Below, piece by piece: positions 8,294-16,492 of a DNA stretch of 21,307 nucleotides. The translations under genes were made by a program, and so were the position numbers. The notes beneath the pieces are model-generated. The model did not search any database and was not told the DNA's origin. It was given only the letters and a program-made list of their open reading frames with translations. The DNA comes from Bacteroidota bacterium (GTDB taxonomy: Bacteria; Bacteroidota; Bacteroidia; Cytophagales; Cyclobacteriaceae), in assembly GCA_023393375.1 (NCBI GenBank), contig JAEWLI010000072.1:1-21307 (forward strand), in the 5' to 3' direction. Every line of letters begins with the position of its first letter. Within the stretch, counting starts at the first letter, position 1.

Positions 8294-8932
8294 TTACTCT
8301 TCAAGCATCTTTTGTAGGTTGTTCAGTGTAGACCAAAAATTATTTTGAATGATAGGATCAGTGACCCAGCGAGGGCCTTTAGACTTTGATTTGGTATGTA
8401 CAGTATATTCAATTCTGGTTTTTCCATTTTGTAACGCGGTTAGCTTCCATTCTCCTTCAAAATGTGGCATTCTGTTGATACCTTTTTTTTCAGGAATATA
8501 ATCAGCAATTCCTTTAATGCTTACGAGAATATTTCCGTGCTTCCGTTCTACTTCATATTTAGCAATTAAATCCTGATTGTTTAATGGCCAAGGAAGGTTA
8601 AATAAGGTATAAATAATAAATTCGTTTGGAGCGAAACTTTTCAATCGGTTATACTCCTTTACTCTATTCATCCATTGGGTTGCCAATTTCTCATCAAGTA
8701 TTAAGGAAGCCACTTCCGACGTGGATTTTTCCAGATCTAGCTCCCCTTTCATTTGTCGCACATTTAGTTCATCATTGTAAGTAAGCCATCGTGTATATAC
8801 TTTAATCCCTTCTTCCTGTCTTTCCAATTTCCATTCGGTATATTTTTCAATTTCATTGCCAGAATCTCGAAGCTCCGATTTTGGTAAAGAATCGGCAGAT
8901 ATAAGAAAAATCAACAAGGATAATTTTACCAT
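8294..8932 (-). CDS. START-domain lipid-transfer-like protein
   Basis: The 212-residue protein has a single START/Bet v 1-like domain covering residues about 30-210: WKLERQEEGIKVYTR at the start, a LPWPLNNQD segment typical of bacterial and animal START proteins, then EGEWKLTAL, TRIEYTVHT and a C-terminal amphipathic helix (NNFWSTLNNLQKMLEE). START domains bind lipids or other hydrophobic ligands in a deep cavity. The first 13 residues (MVKLSLLIFLISA) are hydrophobic and may form a short signal peptide, so the protein could act in the periplasm. The gene is monocistronic and convergent with menE, and its upstream region carries a 7-bp inverted repeat. The ligand is unknown; a link to quinone lipids from the neighbouring men genes would be speculation. 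Confidence 0.8.
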   Translation of the reverse strand: MVKLSLLIFLISADSLPKSELRDSGNEIEKYTEWKLERQEEGIKVYTRWLTYNDELNVRQMKGELDLEKSTSEVASLILDEKLATQWMNRVKEYNRLKSFAPNEFIIYTLFNLPWPLNNQDLIAKYEVERKHGNILVSIKGIADYIPEKKGINRMPHFEGEWKLTALQNGKTRIEYTVHTKSKSKGPRWVTDPIIQNNFWSTLNNLQKMLEE

Positions 8933-9066
8933 ATTTTATGAGTTTATTACCTAAAAACAAATCATTTTGCCTTTAGGTTCTTAAACAACTTTCAAAGGCC
9001 GGATTTGTTAAAGTTACATCTAAGGCTAAAGTTGATTTACTTCATAAATAATTGTGCAAATCATAC

Positions 9067-9074
9067 TACTTTTG
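9067..9074 (+). promoter_or_regulatory. Bacteroidota -7 promoter box before the histidine kinase
   Basis: TACTTTTG fits TAnnTTTG and ends 29 nt before the TTG start at 9104. It supports a transcript start near 9080 and therefore a start codon close to 9104. Confidence 0.5.
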
Positions 9075-9103
9075 TACTTTATTAAATATATAATGTAAAA
9101 GAG

Positions 9104-10279
9104 TTGAACAAACAAGCACCCAAGGACTCCCCTCAAGAAATCCATCCATATGAGCTGTCTGATCAGGTGGGGAATAAAAACGAACAGAGGTATCACTATC
9201 TCTTTGAGTATGCCCCGTTGGGTATATTCCAATCTTCTTCAGATGGGAAATTACTAGATGCCAACCCGGCTCTTGCTAAATTATTGGGCTTTAACGACGT
9301 GAATGAGTTATGTACAACCATCACCAATCTTAGCAAAGACATTTATGCACATGCTCCCAAACGTGAAGAATTAATTGAACGTTTAAAATCAAGTTCATTT
9401 ATTGAAAATTTTGAATTTCAGGCTTATAAAAAAGACGGTTCCCTCATATGGATTTCTCTCAATGCGAGGCTTAGTAAATACCTAAATCATGAAGATTTCA
9501 TCATAGAAGGTTTTATCACAGATGTCACAGAAAAGAAAAATGCTGAGCTTAGAATATTTAAACAAAATGAGGAACTGATTGAATTGAATGCCACAAAAGA
9601 TAAATTCTTTTCAATTATTGCTCATGATCTTCGAAACCCTTTCAATGGGTTACAGGCACTGAGTATGCTGCTATTAAGGAATTATCACGAATATGATGCG
9701 AAACAGGTAATGGAGATACTTGAACTCATCCAACAATCTGCAGAAAGAGGTGTAAGCTTACTAGAAAACTTATTGGAGTGGTCACGGGTGCAGACAGGCA
9801 GAATTGAGTATACACCTGAAGTGTTTTCTCTTTCTGAACTTGTGGATGAATCAATTTCTTTGTTGTTAAATCAAAGTGATAAGAAACAAATAAAGCTGGA
9901 GACCACAGTTTCAAAGGATATTCAGGTTTTTGCTGACAGAAATATGACCTTCACGGTGCTTAGAAACTTGATCAGTAACGCTATTAAATTTACTTTTAAA
10001 GAAGGAAATGTAACTATAGGAGCCGAACCACAACAAAATTTTATAAGGGTTTCTGTAGCGGATAATGGCATGGGTATATTGCCTGATTTTCAGGAACGTT
10101 TATTTAAATTGGGAAAAAACTTTAGTACCAAAGGTACTGCCAATGAAAGTGGTACAGGTTTGGGATTGATTTTATGTAAGGATTTTGTAGATAAACAGGG
10201 TGGTGATATCTGGGTAGAGAGTGTTTATGAAAAAGGCAGTACATTTATCTTTACCATTCCAGTTCCTGATAAATTATAA
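9104..10279 (+). CDS. Soluble PAS-domain sensor histidine kinase
   Basis: The 391-residue protein has one PAS domain (about 28-145, ending in the classic FITDVTEKKNAE), a short coiled-coil linker, a HisKA domain with the H-box FFSIIAHDLRNPF (phospho-acceptor His174), and an HATPase domain with N-box NLISNAIKF (288-296), G1 DNGMGI (320-325) and G2 GTGLGL (350-355). All key residues are present, so it should be active. It has no membrane segment or signal peptide, so it senses a cytoplasmic cue. The start is a TTG: the only nearby ATG (9093) is followed directly by a stop, and no other Met codon occurs before the catalytic core. A GTG at residue 22 is an alternative. No response regulator lies next to it. 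It ends 3 nt from the convergent trkH. Confidence 0.9.
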   Translation: MNKQAPKDSPQEIHPYELSDQVGNKNEQRYHYLFEYAPLGIFQSSSDGKLLDANPALAKLLGFNDVNELCTTITNLSKDIYAHAPKREELIERLKSSSFIENFEFQAYKKDGSLIWISLNARLSKYLNHEDFIIEGFITDVTEKKNAELRIFKQNEELIELNATKDKFFSIIAHDLRNPFNGLQALSMLLLRNYHEYDAKQVMEILELIQQSAERGVSLLENLLEWSRVQTGRIEYTPEVFSLSELVDESISLLLNQSDKKQIKLETTVSKDIQVFADRNMTFTVLRNLISNAIKFTFKEGNVTIGAEPQQNFIRVSVADNGMGILPDFQERLFKLGKNFSTKGTANESGTGLGLILCKDFVDKQGGDIWVESVYEKGSTFIFTIPVPDKL

Positions 10280-10282
10280 TTG

Positions 10283-11740
10283 CTACAATCGTTTCCAATA
10301 ATACGGAGTAAACAAAATCAAAACTGTGAAAAGCTCAAGTCTTCCCAGTACCATGAAGAATGCCAGGACCCATTTCCCTAAAATGGGCAAGTGGTAAAAA
10401 TTGTCCATAGGCCCCACCGTTCCAATACCTGGGCCTACATTGCCCAATGCAGTAGCTACTGCACCAAGGGATGTTATAAAATCGAGGCCAAGAATAGACA
10501 TGATCAATGTGCCAACCACAAAAACTAAAATATAGATCATGATAAAAGCCAAAACATTAAAAGTAACATCCTGAGAAACTGCAATTCCATTAAATCTTAC
10601 CGGCAGGACAGCTGAAGGATGTAATTGTCTTTTAAATTCCAAAAAGGTGTTTTTTAATAAAATAAGATGTCTCACAATTTTTACACCCCCGGATGTAGAG
10701 CCTGCTGAAGCCCCTATAAACATCAATATAAAGAAAAACAAAGTGAGAAACGGCGTCCATTGGGTATAATCAGCTGTGATAAACCCGGTAGTGGTTACAA
10801 TCGAAACAATTTGGAATAGCCCTTCTCTGAATGCCCTTTCAAATTCATGTCCAGTGTTATAATAAATGATTAGAGTAACTACAATTGCGACAACAATTAA
10901 CAATAGCATGTAAAATTTGAATTCATCATTTTTAAATACTTTTGAAAATCGGCCATGAAGAGCAAAATAAGTAATGGTAAAATTTGTGCCGGCGAATATC
11001 ATAAATATTATGATGATGTATTCAATCAATGGAGAATTATAATAGGCTATGCTGGCCTGTCGGGTAGAAAATCCACCAGTTGCCATGGTGGTTAGACTAT
11101 GGTTAATGGCATCGAAATACGACATGCCGCTCATGCTCAAAAGTAAAAATTCCATGAGGGTAAGACCGATGTAGATTAGCCATAATCTCTTGGCTGTCTC
11201 TCTTATTCTGGGCTGGATCTTGTCTGGTGATAGACCAGGTGCTTCTGCTACAAATAATTGCATACCTCCAATACCTAGAATAGGTAAGACTGCTACCGCC
11301 AACACAATAATACCCATACCTCCGATCCACTGCGTAAAACTTCGCCAAAACAAAAGGCCTTTTGGAAAATTTTCAATATCATTTAGAATAGATGCACCTG
11401 TGGTTGTATAACCTGAAATGGTTTCAAAAAAAGCATCAGCATACACAGGAATAGCACCACTTATATAAAAGGGCAGCGAGCCTGATAAAGCCATTACTAT
11501 CCAACCTAAGGTGACTACCAGGTATCCATCTCTTTTTCGAAGTTCTTTTTCTTTGTTATTTTTTGAAAAAAACCATAAACCTCCTCCAATTCCAATCGAT
11601 ATACCTGCAGATATTAGTATGGCTGACCAGTCATTTTGGTGATGGATAAATGATGAAGGAAGACATAGCAACATGAATAAACCGTTAAACACCAATAAAA
11701 GGCCTAAAAAATTGATGATTATCGGGAAATTAAACCTCAT
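10283..11740 (-). CDS. trkH: TrkH-family potassium uptake channel subunit
   Basis: TrkH is the membrane subunit of the Trk potassium uptake system. The 485-residue protein is highly hydrophobic and shows four pore-loop repeats that build the selectivity filter: TTTGAS (112-117), TTMATGGFS (217-225), VTTTGFITAD (315-324) and ATALGNVGPG (429-438). The GSTSGGVK segment (347-354) lies in the intramembrane gate-like region between the third and fourth repeats. Length and order are normal for TrkH. Its start overlaps the stop of trkA by 4 nt (ATGA), so the two subunits are translationally coupled. Its own 3' end nearly touches the convergent histidine kinase gene. Confidence 0.95.
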   Translation of the reverse strand: MRFNFPIIINFLGLLLVFNGLFMLLCLPSSFIHHQNDWSAILISAGISIGIGGGLWFFSKNNKEKELRKRDGYLVVTLGWIVMALSGSLPFYISGAIPVYADAFFETISGYTTTGASILNDIENFPKGLLFWRSFTQWIGGMGIIVLAVAVLPILGIGGMQLFVAEAPGLSPDKIQPRIRETAKRLWLIYIGLTLMEFLLLSMSGMSYFDAINHSLTTMATGGFSTRQASIAYYNSPLIEYIIIIFMIFAGTNFTITYFALHGRFSKVFKNDEFKFYMLLLIVVAIVVTLIIYYNTGHEFERAFREGLFQIVSIVTTTGFITADYTQWTPFLTLFFFILMFIGASAGSTSGGVKIVRHLILLKNTFLEFKRQLHPSAVLPVRFNGIAVSQDVTFNVLAFIMIYILVFVVGTLIMSILGLDFITSLGAVATALGNVGPGIGTVGPMDNFYHLPILGKWVLAFFMVLGRLELFTVLILFTPYYWKRL

Positions 11741-13077
11741 TTAAAAAAACTTTCTACTTTATGAATATGATCGGACATGGAAAGTACAACTACCCTGTCT
11801 TTTGCCTGGAATTTAAAATCCCCCATTGCACAATAACCCACGCCATTCCTTACCACACCACCAATAATTGCGGATTTAGGAAAATCTATATCTTTTAATT
11901 CATGTTTAGTGATTTTAGAATTTTCATTCACTTCAAATTCGAGCAATTCGGCATCTACACCATGAATACCAGCCAGTGAGATCACCTCTCCTTGACGAAT
12001 ATATCGGGATATAAAATTCGCAGCGATAAGCTTTTTGTTGATCATGGTATCTACTCCAATATTTTGAGAGATATGAATATAATCCATGTTTTCTACCAAG
12101 GCGATGGTTTTGGACACACCATAATTTTTGGCTAATAAACAAGTGATGATATTTGTTTCAGAATTGCCAGTAACCGCAATAAATGCATCTGTATTTTGAA
12201 TTCCCTCTTCCTTCAATAAACTTACATTGCTACAATCTCCATTGATGACGAGTGTTTGTGGTAGCATATCAGCAAGGTCCATGGCCCTATTCCGGTCTTT
12301 TTCGATAAGCTTGATATTATACTTATGACTGAGTCTTCGTGCTGCGTGATAACCGATTTTTGACCCACCCATAATCATTACATTTTCTATTGGGCTTCTT
12401 TTTTGGCCACTGATATCCAATAATCTTTCCACTCCTTCGGGTATGGCTATGAAATAGGCGTGGTCATTGGTTTCAAATTTGGTTTTGCCATGGGGGATAA
12501 TAGTCTTATTATTGCGTAAAATGGCAACTGTCACAAAATTATGATCTGGGTAATCATTGCCAATATCAATCAGTGTCTTATTGTTCAATTTGCTTTTTTC
12601 GTCAATATTTAAGCCAATCAAAGTCAAGCTACCCCTGTCAAACTCAAAAGTATCTGTAAGCACAGCTTCCTTGAGCAACCTTTTTATTTCTCTCGCTGCA
12701 AGTGACTCAGGGGAAATCAATTCATCTACTCCCATCCGTGACAAATCCAGCTTGTCTTTGTGAAGGAGAAATTCAACATTGGTTATCCTGGCAATAGTTT
12801 TTTTTGCACCGAGATATTTAGCAATCATACAAGTGGTCAGATTCGCTGATTCAGAATCAGTCACAGCAATTACCAAATCCGATTTTGAAATATTTGCTTC
12901 ATCAAGGATAAAATAAGAGGTGGAATTTCCTTTTATGGTGGCAATATCAAGATTGCCGGCTACTACTTTTAATTTTTCAGGGTCAAGATCAATTAAGGTG
13001 ATATCCTGACGTTCCTGGGCAAGTCGTTTGGCTAGATGAAACCCCACATCTCCGGCACCAACAATTACAATTCTCAT
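11737..13077 (-). CDS. trkA: Trk potassium transport regulatory subunit TrkA
   Basis: TrkA is the cytoplasmic nucleotide-binding ring that gates TrkH. The 446-residue protein is a tandem RCK_N/RCK_C pair, the usual full-length form. The first Rossmann motif is IVGAGDVGFHLA (about 4-15), with an acidic strand end in LIDLDPEKL. The second copy begins near residue 230 with IMGGSKIGYHAARRL, where the glycine pattern is slightly relaxed. Each Rossmann half is followed by an RCK_C-like region of short strands (for example FEFDRGSLTLIGLN and LEFEVNENSKITKHEL). It leads a two-gene operon with trkH (4-nt overlap) and has a -7 box 41 nt upstream of its start. Confidence 0.95.
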   Translation of the reverse strand: MRIVIVGAGDVGFHLAKRLAQERQDITLIDLDPEKLKVVAGNLDIATIKGNSTSYFILDEANISKSDLVIAVTDSESANLTTCMIAKYLGAKKTIARITNVEFLLHKDKLDLSRMGVDELISPESLAAREIKRLLKEAVLTDTFEFDRGSLTLIGLNIDEKSKLNNKTLIDIGNDYPDHNFVTVAILRNNKTIIPHGKTKFETNDHAYFIAIPEGVERLLDISGQKRSPIENVMIMGGSKIGYHAARRLSHKYNIKLIEKDRNRAMDLADMLPQTLVINGDCSNVSLLKEEGIQNTDAFIAVTGNSETNIITCLLAKNYGVSKTIALVENMDYIHISQNIGVDTMINKKLIAANFISRYIRQGEVISLAGIHGVDAELLEFEVNENSKITKHELKDIDFPKSAIIGGVVRNGVGYCAMGDFKFQAKDRVVVLSMSDHIHKVESFFK

Positions 13078-13118
13078 TAGTTTGTGTTAGTTCTTAATCA
13101 ATTTTTAAGAAAACGATG

Positions 13119-13126
13119 CAAATATA
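13119..13126 (-). promoter_or_regulatory. Bacteroidota -7 promoter box before trkA
   Basis: Read on the minus strand this is TATATTTG, an exact match to TAnnTTTG, 41 nt upstream of the trkA start. It would drive trkA-trkH. A clear -33 TTTG is not evident. Confidence 0.5.
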
Positions 13127-13276
13127 AAACAGTTATTTTTGATAATCTTATTTTCTCCTTATATTTAAAACGACGGAAACAAGTGATAAAATGACACCAA
13201 TTTTGATAAATGTGGTTCGTTACATAAGAAAATGTAATTCCAACGTTCATTATATGTTAGGTGTCAATGCTATAAT

Positions 13277-13795
13277 ATGTTCAGATTATTCTTTTGCCTT
13301 TCTATTGTAATGGTTTCTGCATGTTCGCCTAATATGATCGTGCAAACAGATCATATTAGGCCGTCCAACCTGGATCGGTTGAAAACCTTCCGGTTTGCAG
13401 AAGAAGCAATTCAGAATAATATATCATTTAATGAAGCCAATCAGGAGAGGATTAAATTGTATATCACAGAAGAACTTCAGAAAAGAGGATATATAGAATC
13501 TCAACTTGCCGATTTTGAAGTTTCCATACTAGGTGCGGTCGATATGAAACGAGTATCACAAACAAGCACCCCTTTCTATTATAATCCTTACTATCCGGGT
13601 TACTGGCAAGATAGACGTCCTGAAAGTACTAATGATGTAGCATTGATCGTAAATGTGTTGAGTGAAGGGGAATTGGTTTGGCAAGGGGTTGCTACAGGAA
13701 ACTTGCAAAAAAAGAAGAAACAACATATTGAAGCTGCCATTGCAGATGTGGTTAAACGTATTTTTGAAGAGTTTCCCTATGAATCAGAAATTTAA
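13277..13795 (+). CDS. DUF4136-like lipoprotein
   Basis: This 172-residue protein begins with a lipoprotein signal: hydrophobic residues 4-15 followed by the lipobox VSAC, with the lipid-modified Cys at 16. The mature part fits DUF4136 proteins: an LKTFRF segment near residue 36, an IKLYITEELQKRGY helix (about 60-73), a strand ADFEVSILGAVDMKR, a Tyr/Pro-rich patch (FYYNPYYPGYW, about 100-110), and the closing LIVNVLSEGELVWQG ... AAIADVVKRIFEEFP. DUF4136 proteins are envelope lipoproteins of unknown function. The gene stands alone, divergent from trkA with 199 nt between, and no terminator is evident after it. Confidence 0.8.
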   Translation: MFRLFFCLSIVMVSACSPNMIVQTDHIRPSNLDRLKTFRFAEEAIQNNISFNEANQERIKLYITEELQKRGYIESQLADFEVSILGAVDMKRVSQTSTPFYYNPYYPGYWQDRRPESTNDVALIVNVLSEGELVWQGVATGNLQKKKKQHIEAAIADVVKRIFEEFPYESEI

Positions 13796-14098
13796 TTTCT
13801 CGTCTTTTTATATCCTTCTATAAGAAATCGATAGACCATCATCAATCGCACCTGCTTTTCAATTTATCTAATAAGGGACTCTACCTGCTGATAAATAAAT
13901 AAAAAGTAAAACAAAAATCATTATTTTTTAGGAATAGTAAAATCTACGTTATATTTGCAGCTCTTTATGCGTTTGGCTAAAGATGCGCGAATCTTCTTTT
14001 AAAAAATAAAGGGTTCGTAAAAAATGATATAAGTCATACCTGTATTTATGGTTTTTAATTAACTATGCCCTCGATTTTAAAACTCAAATAAATATACA
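13796..14098 (+). other. 303-nt intergenic region with the leader of the mce operon
   Basis: There is no coding sequence here. The first 150 nt are AT-rich with no clear terminator for the lipoprotein gene. A -7 box at 13950-13957 implies a transcript start near 13962 and a leader of about 135 nt before mce. The leader contains a 5-bp hairpin (AAGAT 13980-13984 with ATCTT 13991-13995, loop GCGCGA). No known riboswitch class was recognised. Confidence 0.5.
13950..13957 (+). promoter_or_regulatory. Bacteroidota -7 promoter box for the mce-mmd operon
   Basis: TATATTTG exactly fits TAnnTTTG. It is the only such match in the 303 nt before mce and lies 141 nt upstream of the start codon, which implies an unusually long leader for this operon. 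Confidence 0.5.
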
Positions 14099-14506
14099 AT
14101 GGATATCACACACATAGAACACATAGGAATTGCGGTTAGTAATCTTGAAGAATCAATAAAATATTATGAGGAAGTATTGGGTATGAAATGCTACTCGATA
14201 GAAGAAGTGAAGGATCAAAGAGTGAAAACAGCTTTTTTCCAGGTTGGGCAGACAAAAATTGAACTTTTGGAATCAACTGACCCTGAAGGTCCTGTAGGTA
14301 AATTTATTGAAAAAAAGGGTGAGGGCATCCATCATATTGCCTTTGCTGTAAAAGGAATTGAAAATGCACTTGCAGAAGCAAAAGAAAAAGGAGTAAAGCT
14401 CATTGATGAAGCTCCACGTAAAGGTGCCGAAGGTTTGGATATTGCTTTCCTACATCCTAAAGCTACTTTTGGTGTTCTGACCGAGCTGTGTGAAAACAGA
14501 AAATAA
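14099..14506 (+). CDS. mce: Methylmalonyl-CoA epimerase
   Basis: The enzyme interconverts (S)- and (R)-methylmalonyl-CoA. The 135-residue protein is a two-module vicinal-oxygen-chelate fold, the normal size for the family. The expected metal ligands are visible: His8 in IEHIGIAV, Glu55 in TKIELLE, a His in GIHHIAFAV (78 or 79) and Glu129 in VLTELCE. The second module carries GEGIHHIAF and AFLHPKATFGVLTEL, both typical of this family rather than of glyoxalase. It is the first gene of the mce-mmdA-oadG-BCCP-mmdB cluster, 34 nt before mmdA, and supplies the isomer used by the methylmalonyl-CoA mutase or decarboxylase step. Confidence 0.93.
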   Translation: MDITHIEHIGIAVSNLEESIKYYEEVLGMKCYSIEEVKDQRVKTAFFQVGQTKIELLESTDPEGPVGKFIEKKGEGIHHIAFAVKGIENALAEAKEKGVKLIDEAPRKGAEGLDIAFLHPKATFGVLTELCENRK

Positions 14507-14540
14507 GAAGTAATAGTATCAATAGTCATAAGTAGATTGT

Positions 14541-16100
14541 ATGAAGAATCTTGAAAAAATAAAGGAATTAGTCGATAAACGTGCGGTTGCACGATTAGGC
14601 GGTGGTGAGGATCGGATTGTAGCGCAGCACAAGAAGGGAAAGCTGACAGCACGTGAAAGAATTGAGTTGTTGTTGGACGAAGGCAGCTTTGAAGAATTTG
14701 ACATGTTTGTTACACACAGAACCACATCATTTGGTTTAGACAAGCAGCAGTTTTTGTCAGATGGTGTAATCACTGGTCATGGTACTATTGATGGAAGAGT
14801 AGTTTATGTTTTTTCACAGGATTTTACTGTATTTGGAGGTTCATTATCAGAAACCTTTGCCAATAAGATATGTAAAGTGATGGACATGGCCATGAAAATG
14901 GGTGCACCAGTTATTGGTTTGAACGATTCAGGAGGAGCCAGAATCCAAGAAGGTGTTCGGAGTTTGGCGGGGTATGCTGAAATTTTCCAGCGCAATATCA
15001 TGGCCTCAGGTGTTGTTCCACAGATATCGGCCATATTCGGCCCTTGTGCGGGTGGTGCGGTTTACTCACCAGCTCTTACAGACTTTATCCTGATGAGCGA
15101 CAAAACAAGTTATATGTTTGTTACCGGTCCGAAAGTAGTAAAAACTGTGACTGGTGAAGATATTACAGTTGATGATCTGGGCGGTGCTAATGTGCATGCT
15201 ACTAAATCAGGTGTGGCACATTTTATGGTTGACAATGAGGAAGAAGGCTTACTGCTATTACGTAAGCTTATGAGTTATCTGCCTTCCAACAACCTGGAAG
15301 AACCACCTATTATTGAAACCAGTGATCCTATCGACAGACTTGAAGATACATTAAATGAAATTATTCCCGATAGCAGCAACAAACCTTATAATATTTTGGA
15401 TGTCATCCATACTATTGTAGATGACAATGAATTTCTGGAGGTTCAGAGAAATTATGCAAAAAATATTGTTATTGGATTCGCCAGGTTCAATGGTGCTCCT
15501 GTTGGTATCGTAGCTAATCAACCTAGTTATTTGGCTGGTGTACTCGATATTGATGCCTCACGCAAAGCCGCCCGATTCGTACGATTCTGCGATGCTTTTA
15601 ATATTCCGTTGGTTACACTTGTTGATGTTCCCGGGTTCTTACCAGGTAGTGGACAAGAGTATGGTGGTATTATCATTCATGGGGCTAAATTATTATTTGC
15701 TTATGGAGAAGCCACAGTACCTAAAATCACAATTACACTTAGAAAATCTTATGGTGGTGCTCATGATGTGATGAGCTGTAAGCAATTAAGAGGAGACCTT
15801 AATTACGCTTGGCCTACTGCAGAGATAGCAGTAATGGGTGCCAAAGGTGCTGTTGAAGTTTTGGAAGGCAGGAAAATTTCAGAAATTTCCGATCCTGAAG
15901 AAAAGGCAAAATACATAAAGGATAAGGAAGATGAGTACGTAGAGAAATTTGCTAATCCGTACCAAGCTGCCAAGTATGGTTTTATTGATGATATCATCGA
16001 ACCAAGAAACACCCGGTTCAGGATCATCAGGGCACTCCAAACGCTATCAACTAAGAAAGATTATAATCCTGCAAAAAAACATTCTAATATTCCATTATAA
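14541..16100 (+). CDS. mmdA: Methylmalonyl-CoA decarboxylase alpha / acyl-CoA carboxylase beta-type carboxyltransferase
   Basis: This 519-residue carboxyltransferase moves CO2 between an acyl-CoA and carrier-bound biotin. The two crotonase-like halves are intact. The first has LNDSGGARIQEG (127-138) and the oxyanion loop GPCAGGAVYSPA (167-178). The second has VDVPGFLPGSGQEYGG (361-376), RKSYGGAHDVM (401-411) and YAWPTAEIAVMGAKGAVE (422-439). The DVM stretch follows propionyl-CoA carboxylase beta subunits, where the Asp is linked to propionyl-CoA preference. The following genes encode membrane decarboxylase subunits, so the expected role is methylmalonyl-CoA to propionyl-CoA coupled to sodium export. 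A shared use as propionyl-CoA carboxylase cannot be excluded, although no biotin carboxylase gene is present here. Confidence 0.92.
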   Translation: MKNLEKIKELVDKRAVARLGGGEDRIVAQHKKGKLTARERIELLLDEGSFEEFDMFVTHRTTSFGLDKQQFLSDGVITGHGTIDGRVVYVFSQDFTVFGGSLSETFANKICKVMDMAMKMGAPVIGLNDSGGARIQEGVRSLAGYAEIFQRNIMASGVVPQISAIFGPCAGGAVYSPALTDFILMSDKTSYMFVTGPKVVKTVTGEDITVDDLGGANVHATKSGVAHFMVDNEEEGLLLLRKLMSYLPSNNLEEPPIIETSDPIDRLEDTLNEIIPDSSNKPYNILDVIHTIVDDNEFLEVQRNYAKNIVIGFARFNGAPVGIVANQPSYLAGVLDIDASRKAARFVRFCDAFNIPLVTLVDVPGFLPGSGQEYGGIIIHGAKLLFAYGEATVPKITITLRKSYGGAHDVMSCKQLRGDLNYAWPTAEIAVMGAKGAVEVLEGRKISEISDPEEKAKYIKDKEDEYVEKFANPYQAAKYGFIDDIIEPRNTRFRIIRALQTLSTKKDYNPAKKHSNIPL

Positions 16101-16109
16101 CTATAAACT

Positions 16110-16490
16110 ATGGACATCTCAGATATAAGTTTTAAGTTTTCCAGGGTTTTGGAAAGTGAGAATGGCCTTACAGTGTCATTAATCGGGTATTTGGTGGTTT
16201 TTATTGCATTGATTACATTATACCTGGTATTTAAAAATCTCCAGAAAGTGGTAGAGTTCCGTTTTAAGAAAGAAGAAAAAACGGAAGTGGTTGCGGCAAA
16301 AGAAGGTAGGTTGAAGATGGATATTTCAGGTGAAATGAATGCTGCCATTGGAACTGCCATTCATTTGTACTTCAATGAACTTCACGACGAGGAGAATTTC
16401 ACATTGACCATCAACAGGGTATCTAAAAGATACACCCCTTGGAATTCTAAGATATACGGTATAATAAAAGATTTAAACAGAAGATTTTAA
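16110..16490 (+). CDS. OadG-family small membrane subunit of sodium-pumping decarboxylase
   Basis: This 126-residue protein has one strong membrane segment (about 20-41, LTVSLIGYLVVFIALITLYLVF), followed by a charged cytoplasmic linker (KKEEKTEVV), an alanine-rich helix (MNAAIGTAIHLYF) and a tail RYTPWNSKIYG. That layout, and the PW-SKIYG tail in particular, is typical of OadG/MmdC gamma- or delta-type subunits in Bacteroidota. This subunit anchors the soluble carboxyltransferase to the membrane pump and assists assembly. It lies 9 nt after mmdA and 2 nt before the biotin carrier gene. The family call is good, but the naming of the subunit (gamma versus delta) is uncertain. Confidence 0.82.
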   Translation: MDISDISFKFSRVLESENGLTVSLIGYLVVFIALITLYLVFKNLQKVVEFRFKKEEKTEVVAAKEGRLKMDISGEMNAAIGTAIHLYFNELHDEENFTLTINRVSKRYTPWNSKIYGIIKDLNRRF

Positions 16491-16492
16491 AA

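Noticed and set aside
8949..8978. Inverted repeat ACCTAAA/TTTAGGT upstream of the START-domain gene
   Set aside because: Seven base pairs with a 16-nt spacer is expected many times by chance in AT-rich DNA, and no promoter box or regulator ties it to a function.
12557..12763. Plus-strand frame inside trkA
   Set aside because: Antisense shadow of a well-conserved RCK domain, with a low-complexity Ser/Leu product.
13980..13995. Small hairpin in the mce leader considered as a riboswitch
   Set aside because: Only 5 bp with no match to a known aptamer core. It is reported only as part of the leader observation.
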